Numbered from the stretch's first letter, positions 32,358 through 41,774 are shown. The stretch: 46,716 nt of DNA from Gammaproteobacteria bacterium (GCA_027452045.1 DAIDHH010000037.1:1-46716); one strand, 5' to 3'. Numbers and translations: made by a program. The notes: a model not told the origin generated them from the sequence alone.

Positions 32358-34478
32358 ACGCCCCTCGGCGCTATGCCGCGGCGCTTCGGCCGCTCGCCAG
32401 GCGGCCTGCGGCGGCTCGAGGGTGTCCGCCGTCGGACCCGCACCGTGTGCGATGAGCAGCGCCTCCAGGCTGTGGGCCGGCTGCGGCCGGCAGCAGTGAT
32501 ATCCCTGCCAGAGATCGCACTCGAGCAGGCAGATGCGCTCGAGCTGCTGTTCGGTCTCAACACCCTCGGCGATCACCTGTAGTCCCACGCTGTGCGCGAG
32601 CGAGACGATGGCGCGCACGATCGACTCGTCGGTGCGGTTGCTCACCAGGTCTCTCACGAAGCTGCGGTCGATTTTCAACTTGTCGATCGGCAGGCGTCGC
32701 AGGTAGCTCAGGCTCGAGTAGCCGGTGCCGAAGTCATCGATGGCGACGCTGACTCCCATCGCCCGAAGGAGCGCGAGCTGCTCGGCGGAGCGCTCCGGGT
32801 CGGTCATCAGCGTCCCTTCGGTCAACTCGATCTCGAGACTGCTCGGGGCGAGGTGCGCCGCATGCAGCGCCGAGAGAATGCTGTCCATGACGTCGTGACG
32901 GCGGAACTGCACGGCGGAGAGGTTTACCGCCACCCGCAGGTCGAACCCGCGGCCGCTGATCCAGGCGCGCGCCTGGCGACATGCCTCGCGCAGCACCCAG
33001 TCATTCAGCGGCACGATGAGGCCGGTCTCCTCGGCGAGCGGAATGAAGGAGCTCGGGGTGATGTAGCCCTTCAGCGGATGGCGCCAGCGCAGCAGCGCCT
33101 CCACCGAGAGGATGCCGCCGGAGAGGGTCGAGACCTGCGGCTGGTAGTGCAGCTCGAACTCCCCGGCGACCAGCGCCCGGCGCAGGTCGTTCTCGAGCGC
33201 GAGGCGCTCCTGCATCGAGTCGGACATCGCCGACTCGAAGAACAACACCCGATCGCCCCCGTTGTCCTTGGCGGTGAGCATGGCCGCCTCGGCGTGGGCG
33301 AGCAGATCGTCCCCGCGGCGGGCGTCATCCGGGCACAGGCTCACCCCGATGCTGACGCGCGCCCGAAACTCCTCGCCATTCACATAGAGCGGCCGCTCGA
33401 GCGCCCGCAGCATGGCGCTCGTGATCGCCTGGGCCTGGATGCGCGCGGAGACGCCATCGATCAGCACCGCGAAGGAATCTCCCCCGACCCGTGCCAGGGT
33501 GTGCACGTGCGGCACGGTCGCCTCGAGGCGATGGGCGATCTCGGTGAGCACGTGATCGCCTACGCCGTGCCCGTAGGAATGGTTGACCGTGCTGAATCGG
33601 TCGAGATCGATGGCGGCGACCGCGATGGTGTGGCCCGGCCGGTGCGTGTCGGCGAGCGCCCTGGCGAGGCGCTCCTTGAGGAGCGTGCGGTTGGCGAGCC
33701 CCGTCATCGGATCATGCGTGGCAATGTGGTGCAGCCGCGCATGCGCTTCCTCGAGATCATGACGGCTGCGCTGGGTGTGCTCGCGCAATTGTGCCCCGTA
33801 ATGCGCGCTCACGCGGGCCACGAGGAGCGCAGCAAGCCCCACGGAGGCGATCGCGGTGGCAAGCTGCCGGTTTGCGAGTGGGCTGGCGATGCGCCACGCG
33901 CCTGCCGCGAGCGCTGCGTGCAATACGGTCGGATCGCTGCCAAGGAGAGCGAGGGCGAGGAAGACGGTGGTGATGCCAAGTGCCACGCCCCGTCCGCGCC
34001 TCGGGCGCCGCCGGTCGAGCAGATACCACACCCCCGTCCCGAACCCGAGAGAGGCCGCGGCCGGGCCGATCCAACTCCAGGGTGCGCGCAGGGCGAGCAG
34101 CTCGTTCGGCTGCGGCGCGAGAGCGAAGAACGTAGCGGCAAGGCTTGCGCCAAAGCTGAAGGCGGCGCCGACGAGCGCCGGTGGATCGGGCCTGCGCCCG
34201 GCAACGAAGAACAGGGTGCAGAAGAGGCCCGTACAGGTGAGGGCAAGCGGCAGCAGGAAAGCGGCGAAGCTCAGGGGCTCGGGGGCGAAGGCGAGCGCAT
34301 CGACGCTGCAGGCCGCCCAGAGGCCAAGGCCGAGCGCGAGCGAATTCAGGGCGAGCGGCTTTGCGCCTCCTGAGGTTGCGGAAAGCATCGCGGCGGTGGC
34401 GAGGCCCGCGTAGGCGCTCGCAAGGGCGAGGACCACCGCGAGCGCAGCGACAACGGGGTCGAGGGTGAGGACGGTCAT
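32292..34478 (-). CDS. membrane GGDEF-EAL protein with degenerate GGDEF
   Basis: 728 residues. The first ~225 residues are a multi-span membrane region that resembles a degenerate MHYT-type sensor. A GGDEF domain (about 240-415) follows with GGDSF at 332-336 instead of GGDEF, although DLDRFSTVNHSYGHGVGD is kept, so cyclase activity is doubtful. The EAL domain (about 430-680) has EAL at 460-462 and NLSAVQF, ELTEGTL, DDFGTGYSSL, LKIDRSF and AEGVET, so it is probably an active phosphodiesterase. The C-terminal ~50 residues beyond the EAL fold are unconserved, and the last 21 are encoded within the convergent NiCoT gene. Confidence 0.92.
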   Translation of the reverse strand: MTVLTLDPVVAALAVVLALASAYAGLATAAMLSATSGGAKPLALNSLALGLGLWAACSVDALAFAPEPLSFAAFLLPLALTCTGLFCTLFFVAGRRPDPPALVGAAFSFGASLAATFFALAPQPNELLALRAPWSWIGPAAASLGFGTGVWYLLDRRRPRRGRGVALGITTVFLALALLGSDPTVLHAALAAGAWRIASPLANRQLATAIASVGLAALLVARVSAHYGAQLREHTQRSRHDLEEAHARLHHIATHDPMTGLANRTLLKERLARALADTHRPGHTIAVAAIDLDRFSTVNHSYGHGVGDHVLTEIAHRLEATVPHVHTLARVGGDSFAVLIDGVSARIQAQAITSAMLRALERPLYVNGEEFRARVSIGVSLCPDDARRGDDLLAHAEAAMLTAKDNGGDRVLFFESAMSDSMQERLALENDLRRALVAGEFELHYQPQVSTLSGGILSVEALLRWRHPLKGYITPSSFIPLAEETGLIVPLNDWVLREACRQARAWISGRGFDLRVAVNLSAVQFRRHDVMDSILSALHAAHLAPSSLEIELTEGTLMTDPERSAEQLALLRAMGVSVAIDDFGTGYSSLSYLRRLPIDKLKIDRSFVRDLVSNRTDESIVRAIVSLAHSVGLQVIAEGVETEQQLERICLLECDLWQGYHCCRPQPAHSLEALLIAHGAGPTADTLEPPQAAWRAAEAPRHSAEGRSGRLVTFDLVDEERDEPPEHE

Positions 34479-34603
34479 CCGCGTACGGCAGGGCTTGGGG
34501 ACAAGGGGGGTGCGGAAGATAGCCCCAGCCCGGGGGCACCGATATCGAGAGATCCCGGTAGCGGAGCGGGGAAGAGTCTGTAGCGGAGGCGCGAGGCGGG
34601 GCG

Positions 34604-35245
34604 TTAAGGGTCGATCATGCCATTGCGGATGGCGTAACGGACCAGGTCGGCGAGGGAGCTGAACCCGCGCTTGCGCATGATGTTGCCGCGGTGGGTTTCG
34701 GCGGTCTTGACGCTGATGCCGAGCGCGAGCGCCACCTCCTTGTTGCTTTTGCCCTCGGCGAGCAGCTGCACGATCTCCTGCTCCCGGGCCGAGAGCGCGG
34801 CGGGGCCGGCGGCATCCGCGGCGCTGCGCACGAAGCCCTCGATGACCAGTTGAGCGATCCGGGAGTTGAAATAGGGGCGGCCCGCGAGCACCGCCTTCAG
34901 CGCCGCGAGCAGCGTGTTGCCGGCGTCGGACTTGAGGACGAAGCCCCGCACTCCCGCCGACAGTGCCTCGCGCACCAGCTGCTCGGACTCGTGCACGGTG
35001 AGCATGATCACGCGCGCCTTGGGGTTCTCCGCGAGGATCTGCCGTGCCGCGGCCAGCCCGTTGAGCTCGGGCATCGACATGTCGAGCACGATCAGATCCG
35101 GCTCGAGGTCTCGCGCGAGCGAGACCGCCTCGCGGCCATTGGTGGCCTCGGCCACCACTTCCCAGCCGGAGAGCGTGCCGATCTCGAGCACGAGCCCGCG
35201 GCGCACGATCTCGTGATCATCGGCGATGAGGACTCTGACCGTCAC
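34604..35245 (-). CDS. NarL/LuxR-family response regulator
   Basis: 213 residues. The receiver domain has phosphoacceptor Asp55 (VLDMSMP), Asp9/Asp10, Thr83 and Lys105. A LuxR-type helix-turn-helix follows (about 145-205: LSAREQEIVQLLAEGKSNKE, then LGISVKTAETHRGNIMRK). The GTG start at 35245 shares a GTGA with the histidine kinase stop, so kinase and regulator are translated together and form one two-component system. The frame is open upstream but out of phase with the kinase. Target genes are not known; HiPIP and TonB genes lie upstream on the same strand. Confidence 0.94.
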   Translation of the reverse strand: MTVRVLIADDHEIVRRGLVLEIGTLSGWEVVAEATNGREAVSLARDLEPDLIVLDMSMPELNGLAAARQILAENPKARVIMLTVHESEQLVREALSAGVRGFVLKSDAGNTLLAALKAVLAGRPYFNSRIAQLVIEGFVRSAADAAGPAALSAREQEIVQLLAEGKSNKEVALALGISVKTAETHRGNIMRKRGFSSLADLVRYAIRNGMIDP

Positions 35246-37299
35246 GCTCCGGCCACCACTTTGGGGTCGATGGGCTCGACGATGGGGCGCGGGCGCGGCA
35301 GGCTCGCCCGGATCAGCGTCCCGCCACCTGCAGGGGATTCCACGAGCAAGGTTCCCCCGAACTGGCGGATGCGCTCGCGCATGCCGGCCACACCGACCCC
35401 CGGGACGTCCCGGGAGATGCCGCGGCCGGCGTCCTCGATCTCGAGCACGATGTACTGCGGCTGGGCGCTCAGGCGGATCAGCACCCACGGGCTTTCCGAG
35501 TGACGGTGCACGTTGGTGAGCGCTTCCTGCGCGACGCGAAACAGCGCGAGCTCCTCCTCCGGAGCCAGCCGCTCGAAGGCGCGCGGCAGCTCGAGCCGCA
35601 CTTCGATGCCGCTGCGCTCGCGCAGGCCATCGGCAAGCCACTCGAGCGCGCTCACCAACCCCAACTCATCGAGCAGCGGCGGATGCAGGAGGTAGGAGGC
35701 GGTGCGGATCTCGGAGGAGCACTGTCCGGCGAGGCGCACGCAGTAGCGCAGCTGCTCGCGACCGTTCGGCGTGAGCCGGTCGGTCTCACGGCCCAACTGC
35801 GAGAGCGCGATCTCGAGTGCCGCGAGGGACTGACCCGTGGAATCATGCAGATCACGCCCGACGCGCCGGCGCTCCTCGTGCTCGTGGTGCATGAGCTCGC
35901 TCGAGAGCACGCGCAGCTCCTCCTCGGCGCGCTTGCGCTCGGTGAGGTCATGCACCACGGCGAGCGCAAGTGCCGTGCCGCTCGCTCCGAGGCACGAGAG
36001 ATCCACCTCCGCCGGAAAGGGTTCCCCGCTGTCGAGACGCTTGTGCGTCCATTCGAAGGTGCTGCTGCCCTCGAGCGCGGTGGTGCGCAGGCGCTCGCGG
36101 GCGAGCTCGCGGGAGGGTCGACCGTTCGGCTGAACCGGAGGCGAGAGATCCCAGGGCGTGAGGCCGATCGCCTCGCGCTCGCTCCCGAGACCGAACATGG
36201 TCGCAACCGTCCGGTTGGCTTCGATGATCCGATCGCCCTCCAGGATGAATACGGCCACCTTCGCATTGTTGAAGAGCGTGCGGTAGTCGCGCTCGCGCAT
36301 GCGCAGCGCCCGCATGGAGTGACCGAGAAAGGCTGTCAGCGTGAGCACGAGGGCGCCGAAGGCCGTGGCCGCCTCGATATCGTTGCGCCGCCGCAGGCGC
36401 CAGTCCTTGAGCACGGCCCCGAGGCTCTGTCCGGCGTACACCGAGATCGGGTAGCCGACCACGGGGGCCTGACCGTAGATCTTCTCCTTGTTCCCTGCGG
36501 AGCCGAGCCCTTGGACGATGGTGTCGGTTCCCGTGGCCCTGGCGCGCAACCACAGCTCATTGTGAGCAAGGCTCACGCCGCGGTAATGGTCGAGATGTCT
36601 GCCTTTCGCGGCGACCAGCACGGTGCCATTGGAGGCGATCAGCCCGAGTTCGCTGATGGGACTGCCGAACTGGGGATAGAGCTTCGGCAGGGAGGTGAAA
36701 TCAAAGAGCGCCCCCGCCCAACCGGAGGTCCCGGGCCCGGTGAGCGTCCGCCGTGCCACCGGCACCACGATCGCGTTGGGATCGCCTGGCTCCCTCATGG
36801 GGGCGCCCACCCAGGTGGTGGCGCCCGTGGCGGCCGCAAGCCACCTCGGATCGGTGCGCAGGTCGAGGGTGTGTTGGCGGGTGACGAGTACGAAGCGGCC
36901 CTGATCGGCGATGAAGATCCCGCGCACGAACGTTCCGCCCGTCAGCTGACGGCGCAGTTGCGCTCGCAGCCGCGCGTCCGGCACGCGATCGAGCCCGCCG
37001 GTGGCGCGCACTTCGCCCGCGCCGGCGAGCGCCGCTCCGACCCCATCGTCGAGCATCGCCAGCGTGCCGGTCTGCAGGGACGCCGTCGCGCCTCGCACCA
37101 CATTGCGCTCGAGCGTCAGGGTCTGCCGGTAGTCCGATTCGATTTTGAGGGCCGTGTAGGCCACTCCGGCGGCGACTGCGAGGAGCGCATAGGAAAGCAG
37201 CGCCCAATCGAGGCCGTTGGGTATGCCTGAGCGCAGAAAGCCGTTTCGCGCCCGACCCCGCGGATGGTTCCGCTTGTTGTCTTGGAGCACGAACGACAC
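35242..37299 (-). CDS. membrane histidine kinase with PAS domain (HisKA_3 type)
   Basis: About 685 residues from the GTG at 37299. Two membrane segments (about 29-51 and 309-327) enclose a periplasmic sensor of about 250 residues. This is probably a double-Cache domain, judging by FVRGIFIADQGRFVLVTRQH, SELGLIASNGTVLVAAKGRH and PISVYAG. A PAS domain (about 337-456), the HisKA_3 box RRRVGRDLHDSTGQSLAALE with phosphorylated His485, and a GHKL ATPase domain (AQEALTNVHRH, EIEDAGRGI) follow. This is the NarX/LiaS class, which pairs with NarL-type regulators like the next gene. The start is uncertain: GTG 37290 and a TTG at 37446 are alternatives. Confidence 0.9.
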   Translation of the reverse strand: MSFVLQDNKRNHPRGRARNGFLRSGIPNGLDWALLSYALLAVAAGVAYTALKIESDYRQTLTLERNVVRGATASLQTGTLAMLDDGVGAALAGAGEVRATGGLDRVPDARLRAQLRRQLTGGTFVRGIFIADQGRFVLVTRQHTLDLRTDPRWLAAATGATTWVGAPMREPGDPNAIVVPVARRTLTGPGTSGWAGALFDFTSLPKLYPQFGSPISELGLIASNGTVLVAAKGRHLDHYRGVSLAHNELWLRARATGTDTIVQGLGSAGNKEKIYGQAPVVGYPISVYAGQSLGAVLKDWRLRRRNDIEAATAFGALVLTLTAFLGHSMRALRMRERDYRTLFNNAKVAVFILEGDRIIEANRTVATMFGLGSEREAIGLTPWDLSPPVQPNGRPSRELARERLRTTALEGSSTFEWTHKRLDSGEPFPAEVDLSCLGASGTALALAVVHDLTERKRAEEELRVLSSELMHHEHEERRRVGRDLHDSTGQSLAALEIALSQLGRETDRLTPNGREQLRYCVRLAGQCSSEIRTASYLLHPPLLDELGLVSALEWLADGLRERSGIEVRLELPRAFERLAPEEELALFRVAQEALTNVHRHSESPWVLIRLSAQPQYIVLEIEDAGRGISRDVPGVGVAGMRERIRQFGGTLLVESPAGGGTLIRASLPRPRPIVEPIDPKVVAGA

Positions 37300-37565
37300 C
37301 CCGAGTGAAGGGCGAGCTCCTGCTCGGCAGCAGACATTGTGCGCCTCTCGGCAGGCGATCGTCGAGGGCGGCCGCCCGGGGGTATGCGGGCCTGCGTGCT
37401 GCGGGAGCGAGAGATCAATCCCGGTGCGGCGCGAGGCGCGGCGCAATGTCCCTTGCGCACCGGCGCTGCAGGGCGAGAGCGCCTGCTGCGATCGGCTTCG
37501 CAGGGGACTCGATAAGAGAAACGGGCATGAGCCCGAGGAGGGGGGATCAGGGTCGCGAGCACGGC

Positions 37566-37633
37566 ACGGTAACCGGCCACCCGGCCGGTTACCGTTTGCC
37601 TGCGTCTCGAGTGACTCCGCGACCCGGAGTCAC
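37566..37633 (-). terminator. tandem hairpins after the HiPIP gene
   Basis: Two perfect inverted repeats lie downstream of the HiPIP stop. The first is GTGACTCCG...CGGAGTCAC (37611-37633, 9-bp stem, 5-base loop), starting 10 bases past the stop. The second is ACGGTAACCGG...CCGGTTACCGT (37566-37595, 11-bp stem). Neither has a U-run, so they may stabilise the 3' end or act in Rho-dependent termination rather than as a classical intrinsic terminator. Confidence 0.5.
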
Positions 37634-37642
37634 CTCAGCCGA

Positions 37643-37990
37643 TCAGCCTCGGGCGTTGAACGAGGCGCACCAGCCGCCGGCATCCACCGAGTAGCCGGCG
37701 AAGATCTGGCAGCCGGCGAAACCGGAGGTCTGCCCGGGCTTGCCCTGGAAGAAGCGGCACAGGCCGCAGTGCTCGCCCGGCTTGTAGGTCGGGAACTTGG
37801 CCTTGTCGACCTGGCTGGCATTGGCCTTGTAGCCGAGGGACTTGGCGAGCGGATCGGCTTCCGAGAGATGCGGCATCGCGGCTTGCGCGGTGCGTGGGCG
37901 CAGACCGATGACCGCGACCGACGCTGCGACGGCCGCAGTCGTCAGAAAGGCGCGGCGAGAGGAATCAGGACCATTCTTGGACTCGGACAC
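37643..37990 (-). CDS. high-potential iron-sulfur protein (HiPIP), Tat-exported
   Basis: 115 residues. A twin-arginine signal (SSRRAFLTTAAVAASVAVIG, Arg12-Arg13) shows export as a folded protein. The mature domain has the four cluster cysteines C75, C78, C94 and C108 (HCGLCRFF, then GFAGC and GGWCASF) of HiPIPs. These carry a [4Fe-4S] 3+/2+ cluster and shuttle electrons in the periplasm, for example to terminal oxidases or from iron or sulfur oxidation. The start is GTG 37990 with GGAGG 8 bases upstream. A small membrane protein gene lies just upstream on the same strand and may be in its operon. Confidence 0.95.
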   Translation of the reverse strand: MSESKNGPDSSRRAFLTTAAVAASVAVIGLRPRTAQAAMPHLSEADPLAKSLGYKANASQVDKAKFPTYKPGEHCGLCRFFQGKPGQTSGFAGCQIFAGYSVDAGGWCASFNARG

Positions 37991-38073
37991 AGCAATACCT
38001 CCGCATGTACTTGAGGGGGCAGTATCGGGCAAGCCCCCGGGAGCTGGCAACCGTGCCGGCACGTGGCAAATAC

Positions 38074-38355
38074 CTATGGCTTGATCGGCACCGAGGCGCC
38101 CGGGGAGTGGATGCGCCCGCTGGTGATCTGGCCATCGTGGTCCCGGGAGAGCTCGATGAGCCCCTGTTCCTCCCAGGTATGGAACAGCGTGGTCAGCACC
38201 CGGTTGTACCGCTCGAGCTCGTCCCTCTGCCGGGTCATGTCCCGGGTAGCTCTGTGCGCATAGATATGGGTGATGAGCCAGGCGAGCAGGGCGCCGACCA
38301 CGGTGCCCGCGAGGGTACCGGCGAGCTCTTGGATCCACAGGAGATTGGGGTTCAT
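38074..38355 (-). CDS. small membrane-anchored helical protein, unknown
   Basis: 93 residues. One membrane segment (GTLAGTVVGALLAWLITHIY, about residues 13-32) is followed by a charged helix (HRATRDMTRQRDELERYNRV) likely to form a coiled coil, then a short tail. AGGTGG precedes the ATG. It lies 83 bases upstream of the HiPIP gene on the same strand, so co-transcription is possible. No family is recognised. It could be an anchor or assembly partner, but nothing in the sequence says so. Confidence 0.7.
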   Translation of the reverse strand: MNPNLLWIQELAGTLAGTVVGALLAWLITHIYAHRATRDMTRQRDELERYNRVLTTLFHTWEEQGLIELSRDHDGQITSGRIHSPGASVPIKP

Positions 38356-38508
38356 ACCACCACCTGTTTCGTGAGAGAACCTTCAGTGAAACTGTAATAG
38401 GGTATCGTAAGCACCTTATTTAACAATATTTTTTTGGACTCTCGAGTCGGTGGCCGAGGGGAACCGGCGAATTCGCCTCGGGAAACCTACCACGTCACGG
38501 CCGACCTC

Positions 38509-38551
38509 AAAAAAAAGGCGCTGTCCGGCGCGCACGAGCCCGGACAGCGCC
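38509..38551 (-). terminator. strong intrinsic terminator of the TonB receptor gene
   Basis: On the minus strand a perfect 12-bp stem (GGCGCTGTCCGG with CCGGACAGCGCC, 38517-38551, 11-base loop) is followed by eight consecutive U residues (38509-38516). It starts 16 bases after the TonB receptor stop. This is a textbook Rho-independent terminator and the clearest in the window. Confidence 0.95.
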
Positions 38552-38566
38552 CGCAAGCGAAGCCAC

Positions 38567-41167
38567 TCAGAAGCTTGCGGTCAACGTGACATACCAGGTT
38601 CTCGGAGCGCCGGGGAAGGCGAGCGTCGCGCCGGCGGTATTGGTGCCATAGCCGCTGCCATCCCCGAACAGCCCGCCGGAGGTGATGTACTCGAAAGAGT
38701 TGTACTGCTTGTTCGCGAGGTTATCGACTTCGAAGGTCGCCTTCAGGTCCTGAATCCCGCGGGTGGAGCTCATCGGAAAGTCGAAGCTGGTGGAGAAGTT
38801 GAGGATCCCGTAGGCCGGGATGTTCGTGTTGCTGGTGGTGACGGTATTGCCGTTCGGGTCGGTATAGGAGTCCGCCAGAACCCCGGACGCGGTGATGTTG
38901 TTGTTGTTGTCGAAGGCGTATTGCGACCCCGTGCGGATGTAGGTCAGGCGCGGCTGCACCAGCACTCCATCCACGTGCCAGAGATAGTATGCACCGAAGC
39001 TCATGTTCGAGGTCGGCGTGTACGCGATCGGTACATTGCGGTAGACGATGAGATTGCCGTTGCCGTCGGTATTGCCGTTGATGTAGTTCTTGAACTTCGC
39101 GCTCACGATGCCGATGTTCGCGAACACGTAGAAGTCATGAACCGGTGAGGCGTCGCCGAAGATGTTCACGCCGTCATAAGTAGAGGAGGCGAATGCCAGC
39201 AGCGCACCGCCGCTCGCGAGCGCCGTCGGAATGGTCTCGTGGGAGAAGTCGAGGTGCGAGTAGCTGACATCGAGCGCGACGTCCGTCACCGGACCCAGCC
39301 GTGGCTCGTGCACTTTGAATCCGACGATGGTGTCGGTGCCCTTCTCGAGGTGCACCTGGTCTGCGGGCATGACGACGTAGGGTCCCGTGCCGCCGCCCAT
39401 CTCCGGATAGCGGAACGTCTGGCCCCAGCTGCCATAGAAGGCGAGCCACGGCAGCGCCCGCCAGTTCGCCCCGACCGAGGGCTCGGCGCGGTAGAAATCC
39501 TTGTGCGCCGGGGGCGAGGGATTGGCCGTCTCGCCCGGGATGTACGTGCCGCTCGCGCACTCGGTGGGAGGTGCGATCTGGCTGAGGTCCCCGCATGGGT
39601 TGTACTCTACCGCGAGCGGAAACAGCGACGCCTCGTTGGCGTGGAAATCCACCGCATAATAGACCTCGCGGATCCCCGGAGTGATGCGCAGGCTCGAGAT
39701 CGGGCGGATGGTGTCCTGCAGGTACACGGCGCCGTTCGTCTGATCGAAGATGTCGCTGTCGTACTGCCCGTTCGGTGCGTTGGCCGACCCCGGCAGGGTG
39801 GCCGGGGGAGTCGGGCCGACGGCGCCCGCCTGCGCGAAGTTCTGGTAAGGGTTGAAGGTCTGCTCCTGGGAGTAGTACCGGCTGCCCTGCAGGTAAGCGC
39901 CCACGAACACGTGGTTGTAGGGAAGATGCAGCTCGAAGGTCAGCTTGTCGCCGAGCACGTGGGCGGAAGGCCTGTTGACCTCCCAGGTCGACACGGTCGG
40001 GGGCAGGTAGTCGTGCAGGGGCGTATAGTGCAGGCGGTGCTCGTGAAAGAAATAGAGGACATTGTGCAGGGAGGTGGCCCCGGACAGAGCGACGTTCAAC
40101 TTGCTCCAGAGCATCTCGATCGCATTGGTGTCGAGCTTCCAGTTGACCGCATAGGGAAGGGTCGTATAGAAGCCGCTGGTCTGCTGGCTCTGCAGAACCC
40201 CGCCATTACCGGGGCCGGCCAGATAGACGCCCGTAAGCGGCGCCACGGGAATGGGGAAGGGACGCTGCGCGCTGGCGCGGGAGAGGTAGGCGCCGATGCT
40301 CAAGTCGCCGTCGCCGCCGTCGAACTCATGGCGAGTCTTGAGGTAGTAGGCGTAGTTGTAGCTCGGATTCTTGTAGCCGTCCGAGCCCTCGAGGAAGTTG
40401 TTCGCCTTGTTGTAGCCGCCTGCGATCGCGGTGCGCCAGCCGCCGAGGCTGCCTGTCTGCAGGTCGAAGGAAATGTTGCGCGTCTGGTAGCTGCCGTAGG
40501 TGAGTGAGACCTGGGCGCCGGCGGCGCGGGCCGGCTGCAGCGGCACGAAATTGATGGCACCGCCGATATTGGTCCACCAGCGGTCCTTCGGCTCGCCCGG
40601 ACCGTAGGTGACGTCGATGGTCTGCAGGATGGACGTCTGCGGGATGAGCGTCGCCTGCCACAGATCGTTTCCCGGGTTCATCATCGGTACGCCGTCAAAG
40701 CTCGGCGCGACGCTGCCGTTGTCCGGGTTGCCGCCGGAGAATCCCGCCCAACCGATCTTGATGCCATTGATGCTGATCGTGGTCTTGCTCGATCCGGTGG
40801 CGCCGTAACTGGACACGCTGACACCCGGGACGAGCATCATCGCCTGCGCGACGCCGCCGACCCGGCTGCTGGCGCGGATCTGATCCTGATCGAGCGTCTT
40901 CACCGTCTGGTCGGTGGTGAATTTCTTGAGGTTGCGCTGGCGGCGCGCGCTGACGAGCACCTGATTGAGCGCCGCGGTGGAAATAGGCCCTGGAAACGCG
41001 CCGGGCATCGCACTCGCGGCGGGCCCGGGGCTTGCCGGGGCGGGAGAAGCTGCCTGCGCGAGCGCGGCCGTGGCGAGCGTGCCGGCAAGAACCCACTGCA
41101 CGGCTTGTCTTACGCCGACTGGGGGCGATTTGCGGCGCGATGCGGGCGATATACGGTCTGTGCGCAT
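38567..41167 (-). CDS. TonB-dependent outer-membrane receptor
   Basis: 866 residues. A signal peptide (VQWVLAGTLATAALAQAAS) is followed by a linker and a plug domain (about 70-215). The plug includes LNQVLVSARRQ (TonB-box-like), QAMMLVPGVSVSSYGATG, ISINGIKIG, FDGVPMM and YGPGEPKDRWWTNIGGAINF. A 22-strand barrel runs to the C-terminal aromatic residue (TLTASF). It imports a scarce ligand, such as a metal chelate, using TonB energy. The ligand is not evident, and no siderophore or B12 synthesis gene is adjacent. The ATG follows GGGAG. The gene stands alone, ended by a strong terminator, with 600 bases of non-coding DNA upstream. Confidence 0.93.
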   Translation of the reverse strand: MRTDRISPASRRKSPPVGVRQAVQWVLAGTLATAALAQAASPAPASPGPAASAMPGAFPGPISTAALNQVLVSARRQRNLKKFTTDQTVKTLDQDQIRASSRVGGVAQAMMLVPGVSVSSYGATGSSKTTISINGIKIGWAGFSGGNPDNGSVAPSFDGVPMMNPGNDLWQATLIPQTSILQTIDVTYGPGEPKDRWWTNIGGAINFVPLQPARAAGAQVSLTYGSYQTRNISFDLQTGSLGGWRTAIAGGYNKANNFLEGSDGYKNPSYNYAYYLKTRHEFDGGDGDLSIGAYLSRASAQRPFPIPVAPLTGVYLAGPGNGGVLQSQQTSGFYTTLPYAVNWKLDTNAIEMLWSKLNVALSGATSLHNVLYFFHEHRLHYTPLHDYLPPTVSTWEVNRPSAHVLGDKLTFELHLPYNHVFVGAYLQGSRYYSQEQTFNPYQNFAQAGAVGPTPPATLPGSANAPNGQYDSDIFDQTNGAVYLQDTIRPISSLRITPGIREVYYAVDFHANEASLFPLAVEYNPCGDLSQIAPPTECASGTYIPGETANPSPPAHKDFYRAEPSVGANWRALPWLAFYGSWGQTFRYPEMGGGTGPYVVMPADQVHLEKGTDTIVGFKVHEPRLGPVTDVALDVSYSHLDFSHETIPTALASGGALLAFASSTYDGVNIFGDASPVHDFYVFANIGIVSAKFKNYINGNTDGNGNLIVYRNVPIAYTPTSNMSFGAYYLWHVDGVLVQPRLTYIRTGSQYAFDNNNNITASGVLADSYTDPNGNTVTTSNTNIPAYGILNFSTSFDFPMSSTRGIQDLKATFEVDNLANKQYNSFEYITSGGLFGDGSGYGTNTAGATLAFPGAPRTWYVTLTASF

Positions 41168-41774
41168 TGGCGAGCTCCCGTCCGATGTTGATGAGCGTCT
41201 GGCGTGTGTTGGATGCGTGGCATCCGATGCACAACGCCATTGAAGCCGCGCACTTTGCGTCAGTCATGTTTCGGCATTGTGACGAAGCGGAGATATTTTC
41301 AGAATGTCAGGAGAGATGATCGGGGTGCTCGATGAGCGGGGCGCATCGAGGACGAGAGGTTGAATGTTGCGGAGGCGCGAACGCGCGGGACGGGCCCGGC
41401 GGGGAGGGCGAGCGCCGGATGATTGCGCGCGTTCCTAAGGAGGGCGCGCCACGTCGGGGCGCGCAAAGCCGCGCACGTTGTGCACTCGCGCAAGCGTGCG
41501 GAACGCCGGGGTCGCGGGGGCTCCTGCCGTGCCGCTTCGGAAGCACGAAGCATGGGCCGGCGGGCACGGTCGCAGAAAATCCTGACGAAAAGCTGACGGC
41601 CTGGCCGGTGCGATGCCCTGAAGGCGCTCGCGCACGGCTCGAGCGTCAATGCCGGGGCGGGGCTTCATCAGGAGTTCCACGGCGGTGTCCGCCGTGCGTA
41701 GGCTAAGGGAGTCGATGCCGGAGGCGGCGCCGGGCGGCGCGATCCTCGATTGCAGCAGAGCGGGGCGATTGCCG
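41168..41774. other. intergenic region upstream of the TonB receptor gene
   Basis: About 600 bases without a supported gene between the divergent TonB receptor and small lipoprotein ends. Open frames on both strands have Arg/Ala/Pro-skewed translations. Bases 41270-41320 are AT-richer and may hold the receptor promoter, but no Fur-like or Zur-like palindrome was recognised. Confidence 0.45.

Noticed and set aside
40695-41267. Minus-strand frame with a CIGCH haem-like motif near the TonB receptor start
   Set aside because: No signal peptide, most of the frame lies inside the TonB receptor in another phase, and one CxxCH in a random frame is not enough.
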